Shown piece by piece: positions 1-12,822 of a DNA stretch of 64,000 nt. Both the position numbers and the translations under genes were made by a program. The first letter of the stretch is position 1. Each line of letters starts with the position of its first letter. Below the pieces are notes generated by a model. The model had not been told where the DNA came from. It saw only the letters and a program-made list of their open reading frames with translations, and did not search any database. Origin of the DNA: Lithobates sylvaticus (Eukaryota; Chordata; Amphibia; Anura; Ranidae); contig CM053026.1 in assembly GCA_028564925.1 (NCBI GenBank), positions 133,473,155 to 133,537,154 on the forward strand. The letters run 5' to 3'.

Positions 1-170
1 ATTTACTTTTTTTTTTTAAGGAAACTGCAGAGCAGGACGCGGGGTACGGGATGCAGGGTGCAGGGCTGTTGCTTTATTAACATATTAAATGTTACACATT
101 CAATATGAGAAACAAAGACAAAATGGGCGCAAGATCATTGGGAGGCACTATGGACACCCGTCAACCCTAA

Positions 171-572
171 AGCCGTGTACACACAGTCGGAATTCTCATC
201 GGAAAAAACTGTGATGGTTTTCCCGTCGGAATTCCGACGCAATTTCGCTCAAACTGTCTTGCCTACACATGGTCACACCAAATTCCGTTGGTCAATAACA
301 CTGCGACATACAACACGTTCGACGGCACTATAAAAGGGAAGTTTAATGCTTTCCGAGCATGCGTCAAATTGTTTCCGAGCATGTGTCGGAATTTTGCGTA
401 AACACGATTGAAAAATCCGATAGAAAGGTTTTCTGTTGGAAAAATTAAGAACAGGTTCTAAATCCAAAGTCCGTCGGAAATGCCGTCAGAAAAAGACCGA
501 TGGGCATACAATCTGATGGAAAGCTCCCATCGGACTGTTTCCATCGGAAATTCCGACTATGTGTACGTGGCA
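171..572. mobile_element. Harbinger-type MITE (GTGTACACA-end family), 402 bp
   Basis: The ends are AGCCGTGTACACA on the left and TGTGTACGTGGCA on the right, an imperfect inverted repeat. The trinucleotide TAA flanks both sides (168-170 and 573-575), as expected of PIF/Harbinger elements. The interior repeats TCGGAATTCCGAC-like palindromes and has no coding potential. Related copies lie at 8350, 21765, 43029 and 60007. The superfamily is inferred from the target duplication and termini only. Confidence 0.75.
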
Positions 573-1920
573 TAAGAGTACTACAGTGCTATGTCCCAAA
601 AGATTCTATATGTAAAACAATAATGATTTTAAATGCAGTTCATGGACTTTATATGCACAACATACAACAAATAAAATGACATTCAAAACTTTATTAATGC
701 ATAGAAGGATAAATAATTAAAACCAGGCTAAAAACATAGTACCTTTCTGCACTATATGTCGTTGAGGGTGGTGGTCTAAATCTAATAGTAATATTTCTAA
801 TAGTCTATTTAAAAATAATAATAGTCCATTTCTAAGCCCACAGCTTGCCTAGTAGCAATACCTCATTATTAGTCTCAGTTGTTGACAGTCCTTTGTACAT
901 GTAAGATGATTGATGCTTAGGGCTCTCTCACTGTCCCTTTCTCATTCTCTCTGCTGTGGGAGCCTGCTGCTGGGTGAAAAGGCTGAGTACTGACAGAATA
1001 CTAAAAAGGTATGTTGTAGAAGTGCCTCCTGATTTTTTCTGGGAACCCATTAAAAGGCAACCAAACAGGATAGACAGGAACTAACCTAAGTTAGGTATTG
1101 GCTTTTCGCAGCAGGTTTTTTTTTATGCTACTGTATGTACTTGCTTAACAACGCTCTCCAGCATTGGAACTGTGTTTGCTGCCCTGCTGCATACACAGTA
1201 AGTGCAAGACAAACTGCTTGTGCAAGATGTACTGCAACCTGCCACACGTATAACTTGTGTAAGATATCTAAGCAGCAAGATGTAAGCTGTTTAGCTCAAA
1301 GTCCAAACTTATAGAGAGCTCCAACACCCCTTCACATAAGGCTCAACATGTTTTGCGCACTCCGCTTCTTTAGGAGTAAAGAGTGCTAACATAAAATTGC
1401 TAAAATAACACTGGTTGGAGACAATATTCCAAGCATAGCATGTCATACCATAATTAAAACTCATAGAGCTAAGGGCCATCAGAGGTCAGGCGCCAAATTA
1501 ATATATGCGGTCTGCTACCCTCCTCCACCTTCTCCTCCCTCTACTCTTTCTCAAGGGATGAAAAAAAGGTAAACCCCCCCCTTATGCAAATCCTCCTAGA
1601 ATTTTGCTGCCTAAGTAACATTCATTACGGGTTTACATCTACTTTCATAGACCTGCCAGTTCCTTCATTCCCAACACTAATCTCTCCTTATGCACCTAAT
1701 TAGCAGCACTAACTATGCTTTCCCTATCACAGCTAGGGCACATTGTCAGTATGGCTGCTGTGACCTCATCCTTTATAGTGAGGGGATGGCTTATCAAAAG
1801 CCACCTTATTAGAAATTTTAAGCCAGCTGACCTAATTCCAAAAGCAAGACAATGCATTATGGTTACTATGGAAAATTACTGCATTATTTCACTGGGTTAG
1901 CACACCTCATACAATCAGGT
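573..1920. other. No gene recognised
   Basis: AT-rich sequence with no ORF that resembles a known protein. A stretch near 1340-1390 (TTTTGCGCACTCCGCTTC, followed by TAGGAGTAAAGAG) resembles the hinge motif seen in other long-inverted-repeat elements of this window, so part of it may be old repeat. Nothing else is supported. Confidence 0.5.
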
Positions 1921-2290
1921 TTTACAGTTACATAGTTACATAGTTACATAGTTAGTAAGGTTGAATAAAGACATCAGTCCATCCAGTTCAACCTGAGTGA
2001 GTGTCTACAATTGTCCCTATCCCTGTACATTGCACACTCACATCTGTCCCTACCCTCAAGGAGCCCACAATCCAATGCCCCATTCATATACTAGGGCCAA
2101 TTTTTTTTTTGGACAGAAGCCAATTAACCTACCTGCATGTTTTTGGATTGTGGGAGGAAACCGGAGTACCCAGGCAGGCACAGGGAGAACATACAAACTC
2201 CAGGCAGGTAGTGTTGTGGTTGGGATTTGAACCAGCGACCCTTCTTACTGCTAGGTGAGAGTGCTAACCACTACACCAAACCTACACCAA
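1921..2290 (-). repeat. tRNA-derived SINE with LINE-like tail, minus strand
   Basis: Read on the minus strand, the head at about 2225-2282 looks like a tRNA, with an A-box-like TAGTGGTTAGCACTC and a B-box-like GGTTCAAATCCC. A conserved central part follows (about 2110-2215), and then a tail reading GGTTGAACTGGATGGACTG. It ends in tandem (ATGTAACT) units at 1926-1955. The tandem 3' end is typical of SINEs that borrow a LINE tail. A matching tail occurs on the plus strand at 50770-50822. This is a retrotransposed element and not a working tRNA gene. Confidence 0.75.
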
Positions 2291-3009
2291 ACAGTGAACC
2301 TGAACCTTGTCCCTAGTCACCAGTGCTTTAAAGAAGTGGCCTGAAAATGGGGTGTGCGGTTAGTGGGTTTTTTTTTCCAGTTTTTTCTTTTTAGCCTTCA
2401 CTTACCATTTTTTATTCAAGGGGTGGGGGCATTTGCATTTTCATTCATGGTTCCACTTTAAATCACAAAATTATTAATTTGTGAATTTCGTTGTTTGTTT
2501 TGTCATAAAACATTTAAAATTATCCTGTGCTTTTTCCATGCAGGGAAAAGCAACAGTGCCACTTTAATGCCAGCCTTACCAGCTGCACATACTCGCCTTC
2601 ATTTTGCTCCCATGCCACCCTGTTCATCTTCTAAAATCGATGAGCATTAGGCTTGTGTAAGCTCTGATTTGCTTCTTACACAACTTACACAAGGACTCAA
2701 CCCATTACAATATGACAACACTCAATACCTGAGCAGCCAATCATCAAGCACTATTACTGACACATGTGTGGAAGAGTAGTAAGACCCCCGTATCCCACGA
2801 GCTACTGGCTTCCGTCTTTCAGTTTTGTGAATCAAGCAAGGTGGGCAAGATGAATGACATGACCTCCCCTGCCTATTCACAGAACGCTTTGCATTCTGAG
2901 AGAAGAATATTATGATATATGTCTTGTAAGCTACCAAGATTAATCTTAATGTCCGTGCTGTTTGTCTCTTTCAGCTGCTGGCACTGATCAAAATCCCATA
3001 TAACCAAAT
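2291..3009. other. No gene recognised
   Basis: Low-complexity T-rich stretches (2370-2450) and otherwise unassigned AT-rich sequence. No ORF resembles a known protein. Confidence 0.5.
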
Positions 3010-3887
3010 TAAAATAGTGCCGTGCTATACACTGTTTCCAAAAATCCAAACTAAGTAATAAACAAAAATATATAAAAAAACAACAATGTTATCTGTGCAA
3101 TAATTATAGGTATTAAAGTGAATAGTGCAAAAAGTGCTAAGAGTGCATATATCCTGAAACAGTAATGTTTAAACAGTTAAGTGAATCATAGCCATAGTAC
3201 ATCAACATTGTCCATTCAAAATATATAATTACATTCTTTTGATGGTGCTCCAAACTTTCCAAAGTGACAGCAAACTGGTGCCCCCCCTGTGTAAATCTGC
3301 TCACCTCAGATGCGTGTGAACACACAATTAAGTTTGGTATAAACACGCAGATTAACCACCTCTGGGTTCTGTGCACACTGATCTCTGTAGGATCCTGAAC
3401 TGTATAATGGCGTTTCTTCCTTACATATACAAAAGATAAGGCTAGATAGTGCTTTAACATATTAAACATCTTTATTAAAATGATCATCCAAGGTACTCAC
3501 ATGATATAGGTGCTTGCAGCGCAACACTCTTTGACAAATAGAAAACCAATGAGGTCGTATGTCCCTCTGCAGCAAATCGAGTCAGCTGCTTCCTACACTG
3601 TCCTGTCCCCTCCCCAATGTGTGTTGACACAGGGAAATTACATGTTTTCCTCATAATAATCCCCCTGAGGAAGACACGTTGTTTCCCTGTGTCGGCACGC
3701 GTTGGGGAGGGGACAGGGCTGTTAAACATTACTGTTTTAGGATATATGCACTCTTAGCACTTTATGCACTATTCACTTTAATACCTATAATTATTGCACA
3801 GATAACATTGTTGTTTTTTATATTTTTATTTATTACATAGTATGGATTTTTTGTAACAGTGTATAGTGCGGCACTATTTAATTTAGT
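3010..3887. mobile_element. Non-autonomous DNA transposon with ~165-bp terminal inverted repeats
   Basis: The left arm (about 3013-3178, starting AATAGTGCCGTGCTATACACTG) is matched in inverse orientation by the right arm (about 3719-3883). The arms share long runs such as TAATTATTGCACAGATAACA. TTAA-like sequence lies at both outer edges, which fits a TTAA-targeting superfamily (piggyBac or Kolobok type), but the exact boundary is uncertain. The interior carries a second, shorter inverted pair around 3595 and 3710 (CCTGTCCCCTCCCCAA and TTGGGGAGGGGACAGG). No transposase is present. Confidence 0.7.
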
Positions 3888-4477
3888 TTAGAAGAATACT
3901 ATGAGTCTTGTGAATGGTCGATGAGAAAAGAAAGTAAGGTAATTAGTGTGAATCCTTCACAGTCTAAGCCATTGCTATTAACCCCATGCAGGGACGGAAG
4001 TTCACAGCTATGCAAGGAAAGGGGGGGACACTGAGAAGTGGAGTATTACAGTAAGCAGAAGCCAGTGGACTGTGGGATGCACATTATTAGAGGTACAATA
4101 TTACAATGGTCTTTAGATTCAGTGGACAATAAAATGTCATGTTCTACAATTAGTATGGAAACACCCATGTGCTGAAACGTGTTATGGATGTGGCAGAAAA
4201 TCCACAGGATATTCATAGGCAATGATAAGGTGGTCCTGGACTCCAAGAATGCCCCTTTTGATAGGAATAAGCTTGAGGAAGAGCATTTCTGGACAGGAAT
4301 AAGCATAATAAACATACTATGTTGCCATATGACACAGTTATACAAAAACTGGGTATAATACAATGTAATACACAGATACTATATTTTGACTCTTAAGTTA
4401 TGGATTTGTAGAAAAATGGTGGTTAAAGACAAAATGGCCACCTTTTTGCCCAGTTATTGCACTGCCCATTCTATCTG
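3888..4477. other. No gene recognised
   Basis: Unassigned sequence between two repeats. No protein similarity or clear repeat structure seen. Confidence 0.4.
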
Positions 4478-5258
4478 TCACAATACAGGGTCTCTTTATG
4501 TTGTGAGAACAAGAATGTCTATCACCGTCCTGGTTGTAGAGCTTGATAGGACGAGGAAGGCCTCTCTTTCACCTCTGACTCGGGGCCTCTGATAGTGTGG
4601 ACAGAAGGTGCAGGAGTGAAGAGTCGCAGGAGTGCCAGGAAGTCTTTGCAAGCAGCAGGGTAGATGTTCTTGCTGGGCTGGTGAAGTCATCAGATGGCTT
4701 TAGCAGGAAGACTGGAAGGTAGGCAGCTGGTGCAGGTGACAGCAGGCAGGATAGCAGGGTCAGGCAGGCTGGGTCATACACGGGCTTGGAGAATCGGGTA
4801 CAGGACACAGGCAGGAACATAGTCAGGAGGCAACCCAGGTCTGGAACTGGATCAGTGGAACAGGAGCCAAAGGAGCAGACAGAAGATTGGTCACAGGATA
4901 AGCCAAGGTCGGTGCAGGTGGAGTTCAAGGAATGGTCAAGACAAGCCGGGTAGATAACTGGAAGCAGGATACAGGTTCACAGATAACAGGATGCACTGAA
5001 GGCTGAAGACAAAGCAGCACTGGATCTAAGCACTGGCTGGGTTTAAGTAGCCTGTTTGGCGCCAGCGTCAATCATGGGTGCGCGCAAGCGTCGGCGCACA
5101 TGGAGATGCACAATGGCTTGTGTATGTGTGCGAGTTCACGCATGCACACATCTATTTGCCAATGCCCAATTCTTACGAGCAAAGGGAACCAGTGTCAGCT
5201 TGTGCCCGGGAGTTCTTCTAGAGGGATTAACTTGTCTGCTGGCATGTGTATCCTGACA
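4478..5258 (-). mobile_element. Fossil LTR, probably Ty3/Gypsy type (solo or isolated)
   Basis: On the minus strand the segment opens with TGTCAGGATAC at 5258 and closes with TGTGACA near 4478. A TATA-like CTACTTAAACCC lies near 5040, followed by a C/T-rich leader. This layout is that of a Ty3/Gypsy LTR and resembles the LTR at 38228-38685. No internal coding part was seen next to it and no clean target duplication was found, so it is probably an old solo LTR. Boundaries are approximate. Confidence 0.45.
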
Positions 5259-7299
5259 ATGACAAAATATTAAATTTATGTTCTGCATACTGTGTGAGAC
5301 ATAATTTACATAAAATAACATTGGGAAGAAGGAGATCATTGTGTAAGAATAATTCCTAAAAATAAATATTACCTACTGTAAATGACAATGTAGCCTTGTT
5401 AGGCAATTATGCTACTGTTTTCGAGTGATGTACAATTGTATTAGCAAACAGGAAGTTAGATAAATGTATTAGTACCCAATCAGTTTATAGTGGGAGAGTT
5501 TTTGTATGTAGATGTAGCGCACCACCCAAAGGAGCTGCTTAATTCAGATGGGTCCCCTGTTCCTGGCCTTGACCTCCTCAAAGACCTCAGCCCTTCTGAC
5601 ACACCTGGCTGTGTTCAAACCTACAATATTGCAATAAATCACTAATATCAGTATTATATGCTTAACAACAATACAGTTTTAAGAATACGCTTGCACTCAG
5701 TGGTAATAAAAAAAAGGAAAAAAAGTGTTGTGTTAAAAGTAGTGGGTATACAGGGACAAAGAGATCAAGTAAATTGTGACAGTAGGGATACACTTTGGTA
5801 TGCAAAAATTAGCACAAAGAAATCTGTCCAAATGTGAGATAACACCTGCTATCCAGATCAGCATAAATTGTAACAACGCCACCTACAGTGCAGCAATGAT
5901 CAGTAGAAATAACAAACGTGGGAAACTATACTGTCAATGTGCACTAGCTGTGGCTATACCAAGCCAAGGGCAGCATGGTAAGCTCTATCAACACTTAGCA
6001 GAAGAGAAATTGATGAACAGTGGTGGGACTGGCTTAACTGGCATTTTACATGACAGGGGCAGTCCTTGAAATGTTTCTTCTGCTGGCTATTGTTGGGGCC
6101 CTTAAAGGAGAGTTGGGGCACTTTACAAACATCCTAACAAGACTGCATGCAATAGATGAAAGCTGTAGGAGTGAAGTAGTCTCTTGAACAGCTGGAAAAT
6201 AGGTGACAGTTCAGTAGAATCACAGTTTTAGAAAACTAGTATTGATGCAATGTAACTCTGCTAGATCAGGCTAGGGTGATGCAGCACATAAGAATTGTAA
6301 TAAGTATCTTGCACTCAGTAACACAGTCTCTGCCAGCAGTAAAAAAAAGGATACTTTTGGTGGAAGGGGGCCCCCTGAAGTATTCCTTGAGGCTTCCAGC
6401 AAATAGCATTGGTAGCCAGCGGCAGTAGCTCCTTGGCCTCCTTGCAGCAGCAGTCAGGTGGTGGAGGATATATCCAAAGCCGTGCTGCACCAGGCGCTCT
6501 TAACTCACAGTCACAAGACCCAAACTACATCTCCTGGGGTGCAGAGAAGCAGCCATGCCCTCCTCTTCCAACTGATTGGCCAGGAAACACTGCTAGAGTG
6601 GGTAGGGGGGAGGAAAAGGGGTTTCACACACAGACTGCTGCTGTTACGCTCTGTCTCCTAATGCAGTGGTGGCCGGAAGGATAATAAACCATAGCCAGTG
6701 GCACCCAGCTACATAGATTATGTATGTTATTTAAATCTGTGTAGGCATGCCCTATGCAGGACTTGCTATAGGTACATCATACTTTAGGTGCCTCCGGCCG
6801 TATTATAACAACATTTCTTTCTATTTAGATTGTAATGATTATTCATATGTTGGTTAATAGTAAAAATGAATTACTTGTCAAAATCTTGTGTTCCCCACTA
6901 TGATTATTTTCTGTTCGCTGACTACACAATGTTTAACTTATGTTCTATGCATTTGTCACTGAGGAAGTCAGTGAAACATTGCTTCTATTTGAGTAATATG
7001 TGGTACATTTAGTGATGTAGGGACAGGGGTGACACAGGTGAACCAGAAAAAAAAGCTTATTCTTTCATAATAGAGTTTGGTATAAGTAATAGGAAGAAGG
7101 ATGTGCGTGGAATGCATATGTGTTATACTGTATGTGATTGCATTTAGACTCAAGCTGCTGCATCAAAAATATTTGTGCTTCACTCCAACAGTCTAAAATG
7201 TATTTATATTTATTTATATTTTTTTATATTTGAAGACAAATAATTTTTTTTAAATAGTAATTTTTATAATGTTAATGCAAGTAACAATGATATTCAATT
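5259..7299. other. No gene recognised; scattered repeat traces
   Basis: Mostly AT-rich unassigned sequence. The segment near 6955-7050 (CTGAGGAAGTCAGTGAAAC) has the GAGGAAG...GAAAC hinge found in long-inverted-repeat amphibian elements and may be one truncated half. Short ORFs here lack any recognisable motif. Confidence 0.4.
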
Positions 7300-7631
7300 A
7301 ATTATTAGCTTTTTTCCTTTATTTTGTCCCCACCGACACTCTTGGCTCCTCCTTTCTTCTGAGTGCTCCCATAACAAGCAATTTCCTACGGGGCACTCGT
7401 GTGGGCTTGATCCCGAGCCAGCGTGTGTGTTTATTGACACACACAGCATGGCTCGGCCCCACCCCTGCTCCTTCCTCACCAGCTTCTGCTGCTGTTTATT
7501 GAGTAGAGAGATAAACAGAGCAGCTGCTGCTCTTGGGCACAACGCTGGATCGAGATTAGGCTTGGGTAAGTATTTAGGGGGTTGGGGGGATCTTATCACA
7601 GAAGGTTTTTTACCTTAATGCAGAAAATGCA
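7300..7631. mobile_element. Partial TTAA MITE
   Basis: The right end, CCTTAATGCAGAAAATGCATTAA, matches in inverse the left part of the TTAA MITE at 34332-34727 (CCTTAATGCATTCTATGCATTA). The interior is GC-rich and contains GGGTAAGT near 7564. The left end is not clear. It abuts the next TTAA element. Confidence 0.5.
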
Positions 7632-7635
7632 TTAA

Positions 7636-8066
7636 AGAATATGTAAACCCAACATTTCATATTCCTGATATGTGTCTACTCTACCATTTACTTGTATGAA
7701 TGAGTATCCTGTTCTCTTTAAAGTGCTTCCTTTGTGTGAAATCCCTGGTGTTCCTGCCAGTCCCTCTGATTTCCTTTTTAAAACTGACTAGGCAGGAGAG
7801 CCTAGCATGGTCAGTTTTCTTGCTGTGCTGGAAACTCAGCCGGCTCACCTCCAATGATCAGACTTGTTCTGACATGCCCCTGCCCCCCCCCCACGCACGG
7901 CCATTTATTGGCATGACCAGTGTGCTGCTGTTTCCCCTCCCCCAGCTCTTATGCAGCTGAGAACAGAGGGAATGTGATCACTTAAATAAAAGGGAAAAAA
8001 AGGTATTTATAATGTTTTTTTTTTTTTTAATACCTATACACAAATGTTTTGCCTTTCAATTCTACT
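7636..8066. mobile_element. TTAA-bounded MITE, 431 bp
   Basis: TTAA at 7632-7635 and 8067-8070. The left end AGAATATGTAAACCCAAC opposes a right end TTCTACT before TTAA. The interior is non-coding with a C-run near 7880. The family is inferred from the TTAA target and from resemblance to other TTAA MITEs here. Confidence 0.55.
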
Positions 8067-8112
8067 TTAAACTGTATGGTTTGTTTTACAAAGTGAGGGT
8101 TTACATATATTT

Positions 8113-8345
8113 TAAAACCCCTTCACGCCGACCATATGCAAATATGCGTTCTCGGCTTGAAGCAGTTGTACCATTTTTTTAGTTGTACCATTTATTCTAA
8201 GAAGCGCCCCCCCCCCTCCCGCAGCTCTCCTGGGCTCTCCCATCCCACTGGGAGGCCCCAGCGCCAAGTCAACACGTCTGCCGGCTGGCTGGAGACCCGA
8301 ATGAAGATGTAATCGGCTTTGATCGGGTCTCGATCTAGTAACCCG
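8113..8345. mobile_element. Fragment of the TTAACCCCTT-end GC-rich family
   Basis: It starts TTAAAACCCCTTCACGCCGACC, the end type shared with the elements at 13970, 25603, 40268, 60163 and 62843. It is GC-rich with a C-run near 8205. The right boundary is lost where a Harbinger-type MITE begins. Confidence 0.45.
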
Positions 8346-8349
8346 GAAG

Positions 8350-8469
8350 CGAAAAAATTTGGAATTCTGCCAGCAAAAGTCTGATGGAGCATACACACGG
8401 TCACATTTTCCGACCAAAAGTTCTCATCAGACTTTTGCTGCCGGAATTTCCAAACGTGTGTACGCGGCA
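8350..8469. mobile_element. Harbinger-type MITE fragment
   Basis: The right end reads CGTGTGTACGCGGCA, the terminus of the family at 171-572. The interior has CATACACACGGTC and TTTTCCGACCAAAAG. The left end is degraded. Confidence 0.55.
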
Positions 8470-8745
8470 TTCCGCTCTATTCCTGTTCTGGTGACAACTC
8501 AAAATCTGGGATTTTATTTTACTTGCACTCTTGGCAATGGTAAAATGGAGAGGGTGAATCTCCCTAATGAGGGCACAGACAGCAATAAATCCTTACAGGC
8601 GTTCTAATCCCTCTTCTCTCTATTCAAAACGAAAAAAATAAATAAAAAAATTGCCTTTAGTTATACTTTATTATCAAACCAACTTGAGAACTTACCATTA
8701 TCACATTCATTTTGAAATTAAGGTAGTAGCAGAAATAATTGGATA

Positions 8746-9395
8746 ATTAAACTAATAATAATAAACCTAAGATTGCTGCAGCTGTCACTAATGTGCTCTC
8801 ACAAATAACAGTATAAAAAATTAAAAGTGTGGCAGCGCTGCAATGGTAAAAACGATATAAATATATACAAAACAACAGCTGACTGTGCAATATGTGTGTA
8901 ATAATTGCATATAATAAAAAGTCCAAACAATAAAACAGAAAAATTCTTACACTGATGTGAAAAAAATGTATGTGATGTTTCTTCAAAGAACCTCCCACCA
9001 CCACATGCAATGCTCGCTCACCTCCTTTACACGACCCTGTAAAGGGGTCAAACACGCCTTGCACTTTGTGCCAACACCCCCTCCAAGGGATCCTCAGATC
9101 CTCTTTACTTGCTCAAGGAATAGAAAAACAATCTATGACTGGTATAGGTTCCATCCGACTGGGAAATGCAGAAATACATGGAAAAAACTAAAAAAAGTGC
9201 CTCCTATAGTGCAGTATCCGAGGGATTAGAAATAAAACCTCTTCACCCCAGCTAGCAATAAACTCACATTTATTTAAAAGATTAAAAGCATTGATAATAT
9301 AATCAGAACAGTCTCACTCAGTTGCGATAAAGGTCCACCGCCAGGCTCCACCTCTACTAGTTTCGCCACCTCCCACGTGGCTTCATCTGAACTTA
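8746..9395. mobile_element. Probable one-sided remnant of a non-autonomous DNA element
   Basis: It resembles the layout of the 3010-3887 element: an AT-rich arm followed by a hinge (TTTCGCCACCTCCCACGTGG near 9361), but the opposite arm was not found. The short inverted pair CTTTACACGACC and TGTAAAGGGGTC sits near 9020-9050. No coding capacity. Confidence 0.35.
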
Positions 9396-9654
9396 CCATT
9401 TTCACATTCATTAATATTTATTTGACTGCCTATTATATTTTGACTGGTGCCAATTCCTAAAAACAACGCAAAAGAAATGGATATTGAAAAAGAAAAATTT
9501 GCATCCTTTTAGCATGTAGTCATTAGTCATTATGCACTAAAACTGTAAAACATTAAAAAAAAAAATGAACAAACATCAGTTGCATTATTTGATATTAAAC
9601 AAATACTGGTAATTCCAATAATTTGTACTATGCAATCTTCCTATTACTACATTA

Positions 9655-9915
9655 TATGATGCTTGGATGCCATATGCTTCCCTTTTAGAATGAATTATAG
9701 CCCTGTCGAGTTCTGTGTGGTTTTCCAGTAAATCCTCATGGGTTAATTTGAGTTTTCATTTGCATAAACAGAATCACAATATGAATATTCAGCGAGAGCC
9801 TTTGTACTAAATGCCTTTAATCAGCGTTCCAGTTCAGCTGCATTGCTGGCAGAGTGTCGTCTATTCTTCCAAGAAGAACCTGCAAGCCTGCAATATAAAC
9901 AAGGTATGATTTGCA
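9655..9915. promoter_or_regulatory. Candidate conserved non-coding element 1
   Basis: Repeat-free, balanced-composition sequence with dense developmental-enhancer-like words. Examples are the octamer-like CATTTGCATAAAC at 9758, TGAATATTCAGC near 9781, and homeobox-like ATTA words. It has no ORF. The call rests on texture only; no alignment was possible. Confidence 0.35.
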
Positions 9916-10009
9916 ATTGTTGAATAAAAAAAAAGAACATTAATGCCAATAATTTATATTTCTTGTACAATGTACATTGCCCTCTTTTTAATTTTTTTTT
10001 TTCTTCGGC

Positions 10010-10215
10010 TTGCTTTCAATGGTCAGGTGGATACATTCCTCTTCATTTGCATAAACATCAACTCATCATGAATTATTCATGAGGGTTATTTTAAACATCA
10101 GGCTCTTGGTTTGCATGGCACTGTCAAGCTACCTTGTGATTGGTTCTGAACGTAATGTTTTCATTACCAGCAGAATTTGCTTAAATACTGAGAGTTTGGC
10201 AATCTGATAGGTTTC
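10010..10215. promoter_or_regulatory. Candidate conserved non-coding element 2
   Basis: It contains TTCATTTGCATAAACATC (octamer-like), then the palindrome TCATGAATTATTCATGA at about 10066-10082 with a central homeodomain-type core, then a repeat-free tail with a CCTTGTGATTGG CCAAT-like word near 10132. It is close to candidate 1 and similar in texture. This is inference from motif density. Confidence 0.4.
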
Positions 10216-11095
10216 TTTTTAATCAGAATGAAGGTTTTTAAATATGAAATGTAGGATACCGAAGCTTTGCCAGTGGTCTTTGCTTTTGGAATAAAAGGTA
10301 AAAAATATTAATAAAACCAAACACATACACTACCTTGATTAAGTGTGTGTAGAAACTATCAGGGGAGAAGATAGCTGAATTCCATTCCTCCAACCCCCCC
10401 CTCTATTTTCCAGGTTGCATAAACATGAGCTACATGCATAGTAAGAACATGTCAATTACTGTATATAGCCAGCATACAGCTCAGCTCTATAGATTGCAGT
10501 AAAGACACCTCCCCATTACCCTCACTTTTCTTTTCAGTAGTCATATTTGAGAATACATATTTACACTACCTATCCATTATCTCTGAGCTGATGGTGGGTG
10601 TTTATAAGACAGCCGTGTAGGAAAAAAATAATAAAATGCCCCCATCAACTGCAAGTCACACAACACACCCAAATAAATCGTTACATTTATCTGTTTTCCA
10701 TAGAAGCTGATATATCAAACTTTCATGATGCACTGTAAATAGTTCACATTTTTTAAACAATTCACATTATTGATATAGAAGTCATTGCATATGTTGACAT
10801 ATGGAAGTGAGGATTTTTTTTTTGGAACACATATATGTATGAGCCAGTGCAAGATCTAAAACTGTGTGATTTATACAGATATTATTGTTTAATATCAAAC
10901 TTAGCGGATAGAAAATATTATGTCAATTTCCTAAACCGGTGTAAAGATAAAATAGGTTATATTTAAATATTTTCTAAATCATCTTATGTTTATTAGGTTG
11001 ACTTGTTTATTAAAAAAACACTTTTGCATTATTCTACAGAAGAAACTATTCAGAAAATAGTGTAAGCGGTTAATTTATATTCATGAAATTAAAAT
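10216..11095. other. No gene recognised
   Basis: AT-rich unique-looking sequence with no repeat boundary and no ORF of interest. Confidence 0.5.
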
Positions 11096-11434
<339 letters not shown>

Positions 11435-11435
<1 letters not shown>

Positions 11436-12818
11436 CAATATATGCCTTTGTCTTATATTTATATATTAAAAAAATATTTCAGAAGAAGCAATTGAAAGCA
11501 TCTATAGATGCTCATGAGCTTACGCTCATCCATTTGCTTTAGAAAAAAAAAAAAGGTCCATGTATTCGTCTTTCTGTTCAACTTTATTTTCATTGTAGTA
11601 TTTCTGTTCCTTTTTTGTTTAGGGCTCTGTAAGCGTAGTAAAAAACAGTAGACATAAATGTTGGCATATTGACAAAGTACACAGTGCAATAATAATTTAT
11701 CTGAGTATGGTGGAGAATTTGAATACTGTTCATAAACATTAGGACCTCTTTCACCTTAAGAACTTGCAATCCACATAATATCCTGCCAACACAAAAGGTA
11801 GGCTTACAGATTGTATGTAAAAGCTGGACAGGTGGACATCATCAGAATATAGGTGATACACAACATTAGTGTCCAATATATATTTTTTGGGCTTTACGTA
11901 GAATGGAAGCTACGTTACTAGCATAATGATTGTATTTTATAGGGTGAAAAAAGAAATCAAAATAAGATTTTAAGTATATTGCATTAAATAATACATTTAA
12001 ATAACAAGCAATTCTCCTTGACTGTTAAATTACCACGTTTGGAATATAATGTACAAATCAAAATAGCGGCAAAATAAAAACAACCATAAATCAAAATGTA
12101 ATATATTCATTCAGTAACCATTACAATTTATGCTGTTTTTTTTAAAGGTAATACCTGATTTATAGGTCATAGTGAATGCATTTAAATAAACCTTGCTAGG
12201 TTTAATGAGTGCACTGTGCAATTAATCATAAGCCATTAAAGGCTTACAGCAGAAACAAGTAGCAAGCATTCTATAGCCCTAACAAGAAGAATTGTACCTG
12301 TATGATTAGACCAGGCACATGGGAAAATATTATGAGTGAGCTCTGTTAATGAGGATTGTTTCTGTAGCTAGATGATACATTGTAAATACGACTTTTTGTA
12401 ATGTGTAATACAGAAAGTGTAGTTAAAAATTAAACTTTTATATTGTGAGTGTAATACACCTACATTTACATATTCACATAAACATATGCACACACAAATA
12501 CACACTATTGAGCTATTTTTGTGGTAAAAAGCCTGCTGGAAAGCTAACAAGTCATTATCTGCAGGGGGAGAAGGGTGGGCTTAGTTGAGGGTGCTTGAAT
12601 GACTTTAGTGCTTCTGCTGTGAATCTTGATGATAACACGTTCCATAGTGCCTGCAGCTACTGTAGGTCAGATCGTATTTGCTGTAAGCTCATTTACTTCT
12701 TTGGTAAGAATATGTAAATACTAGAGTGCTTAAAGCCTGGCGACAGGTTTACTTTACTATCACTTTTTAGGGGAACTTCTGATAGTTAAAAGCAGTTTAG
12801 TACAACTAGTCACCATTA
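11435..12818. other. Low-repeat AT-rich block, no gene recognised
   Basis: Unique-looking sequence. Patches near 12190-12260 and 12590-12700 have the texture of constrained non-coding DNA (for example GTGCAATTAATCATAAGCC), but nothing firmer can be said. Confidence 0.4.
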
Positions 12819-12822
12819 TTAA

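Noticed and set aside
2225-2282. tRNA gene on the minus strand
   Set aside because: A- and B-box-like words are present, but there is no clean cloverleaf and the sequence continues into a SINE body and tail.
3484-3729. 81-codon ORF with a repeated TGKQRVFL / VSTHIGEGTGQ pattern
   Set aside because: It arises from the internal inverted repeat of the 3010-3887 element.
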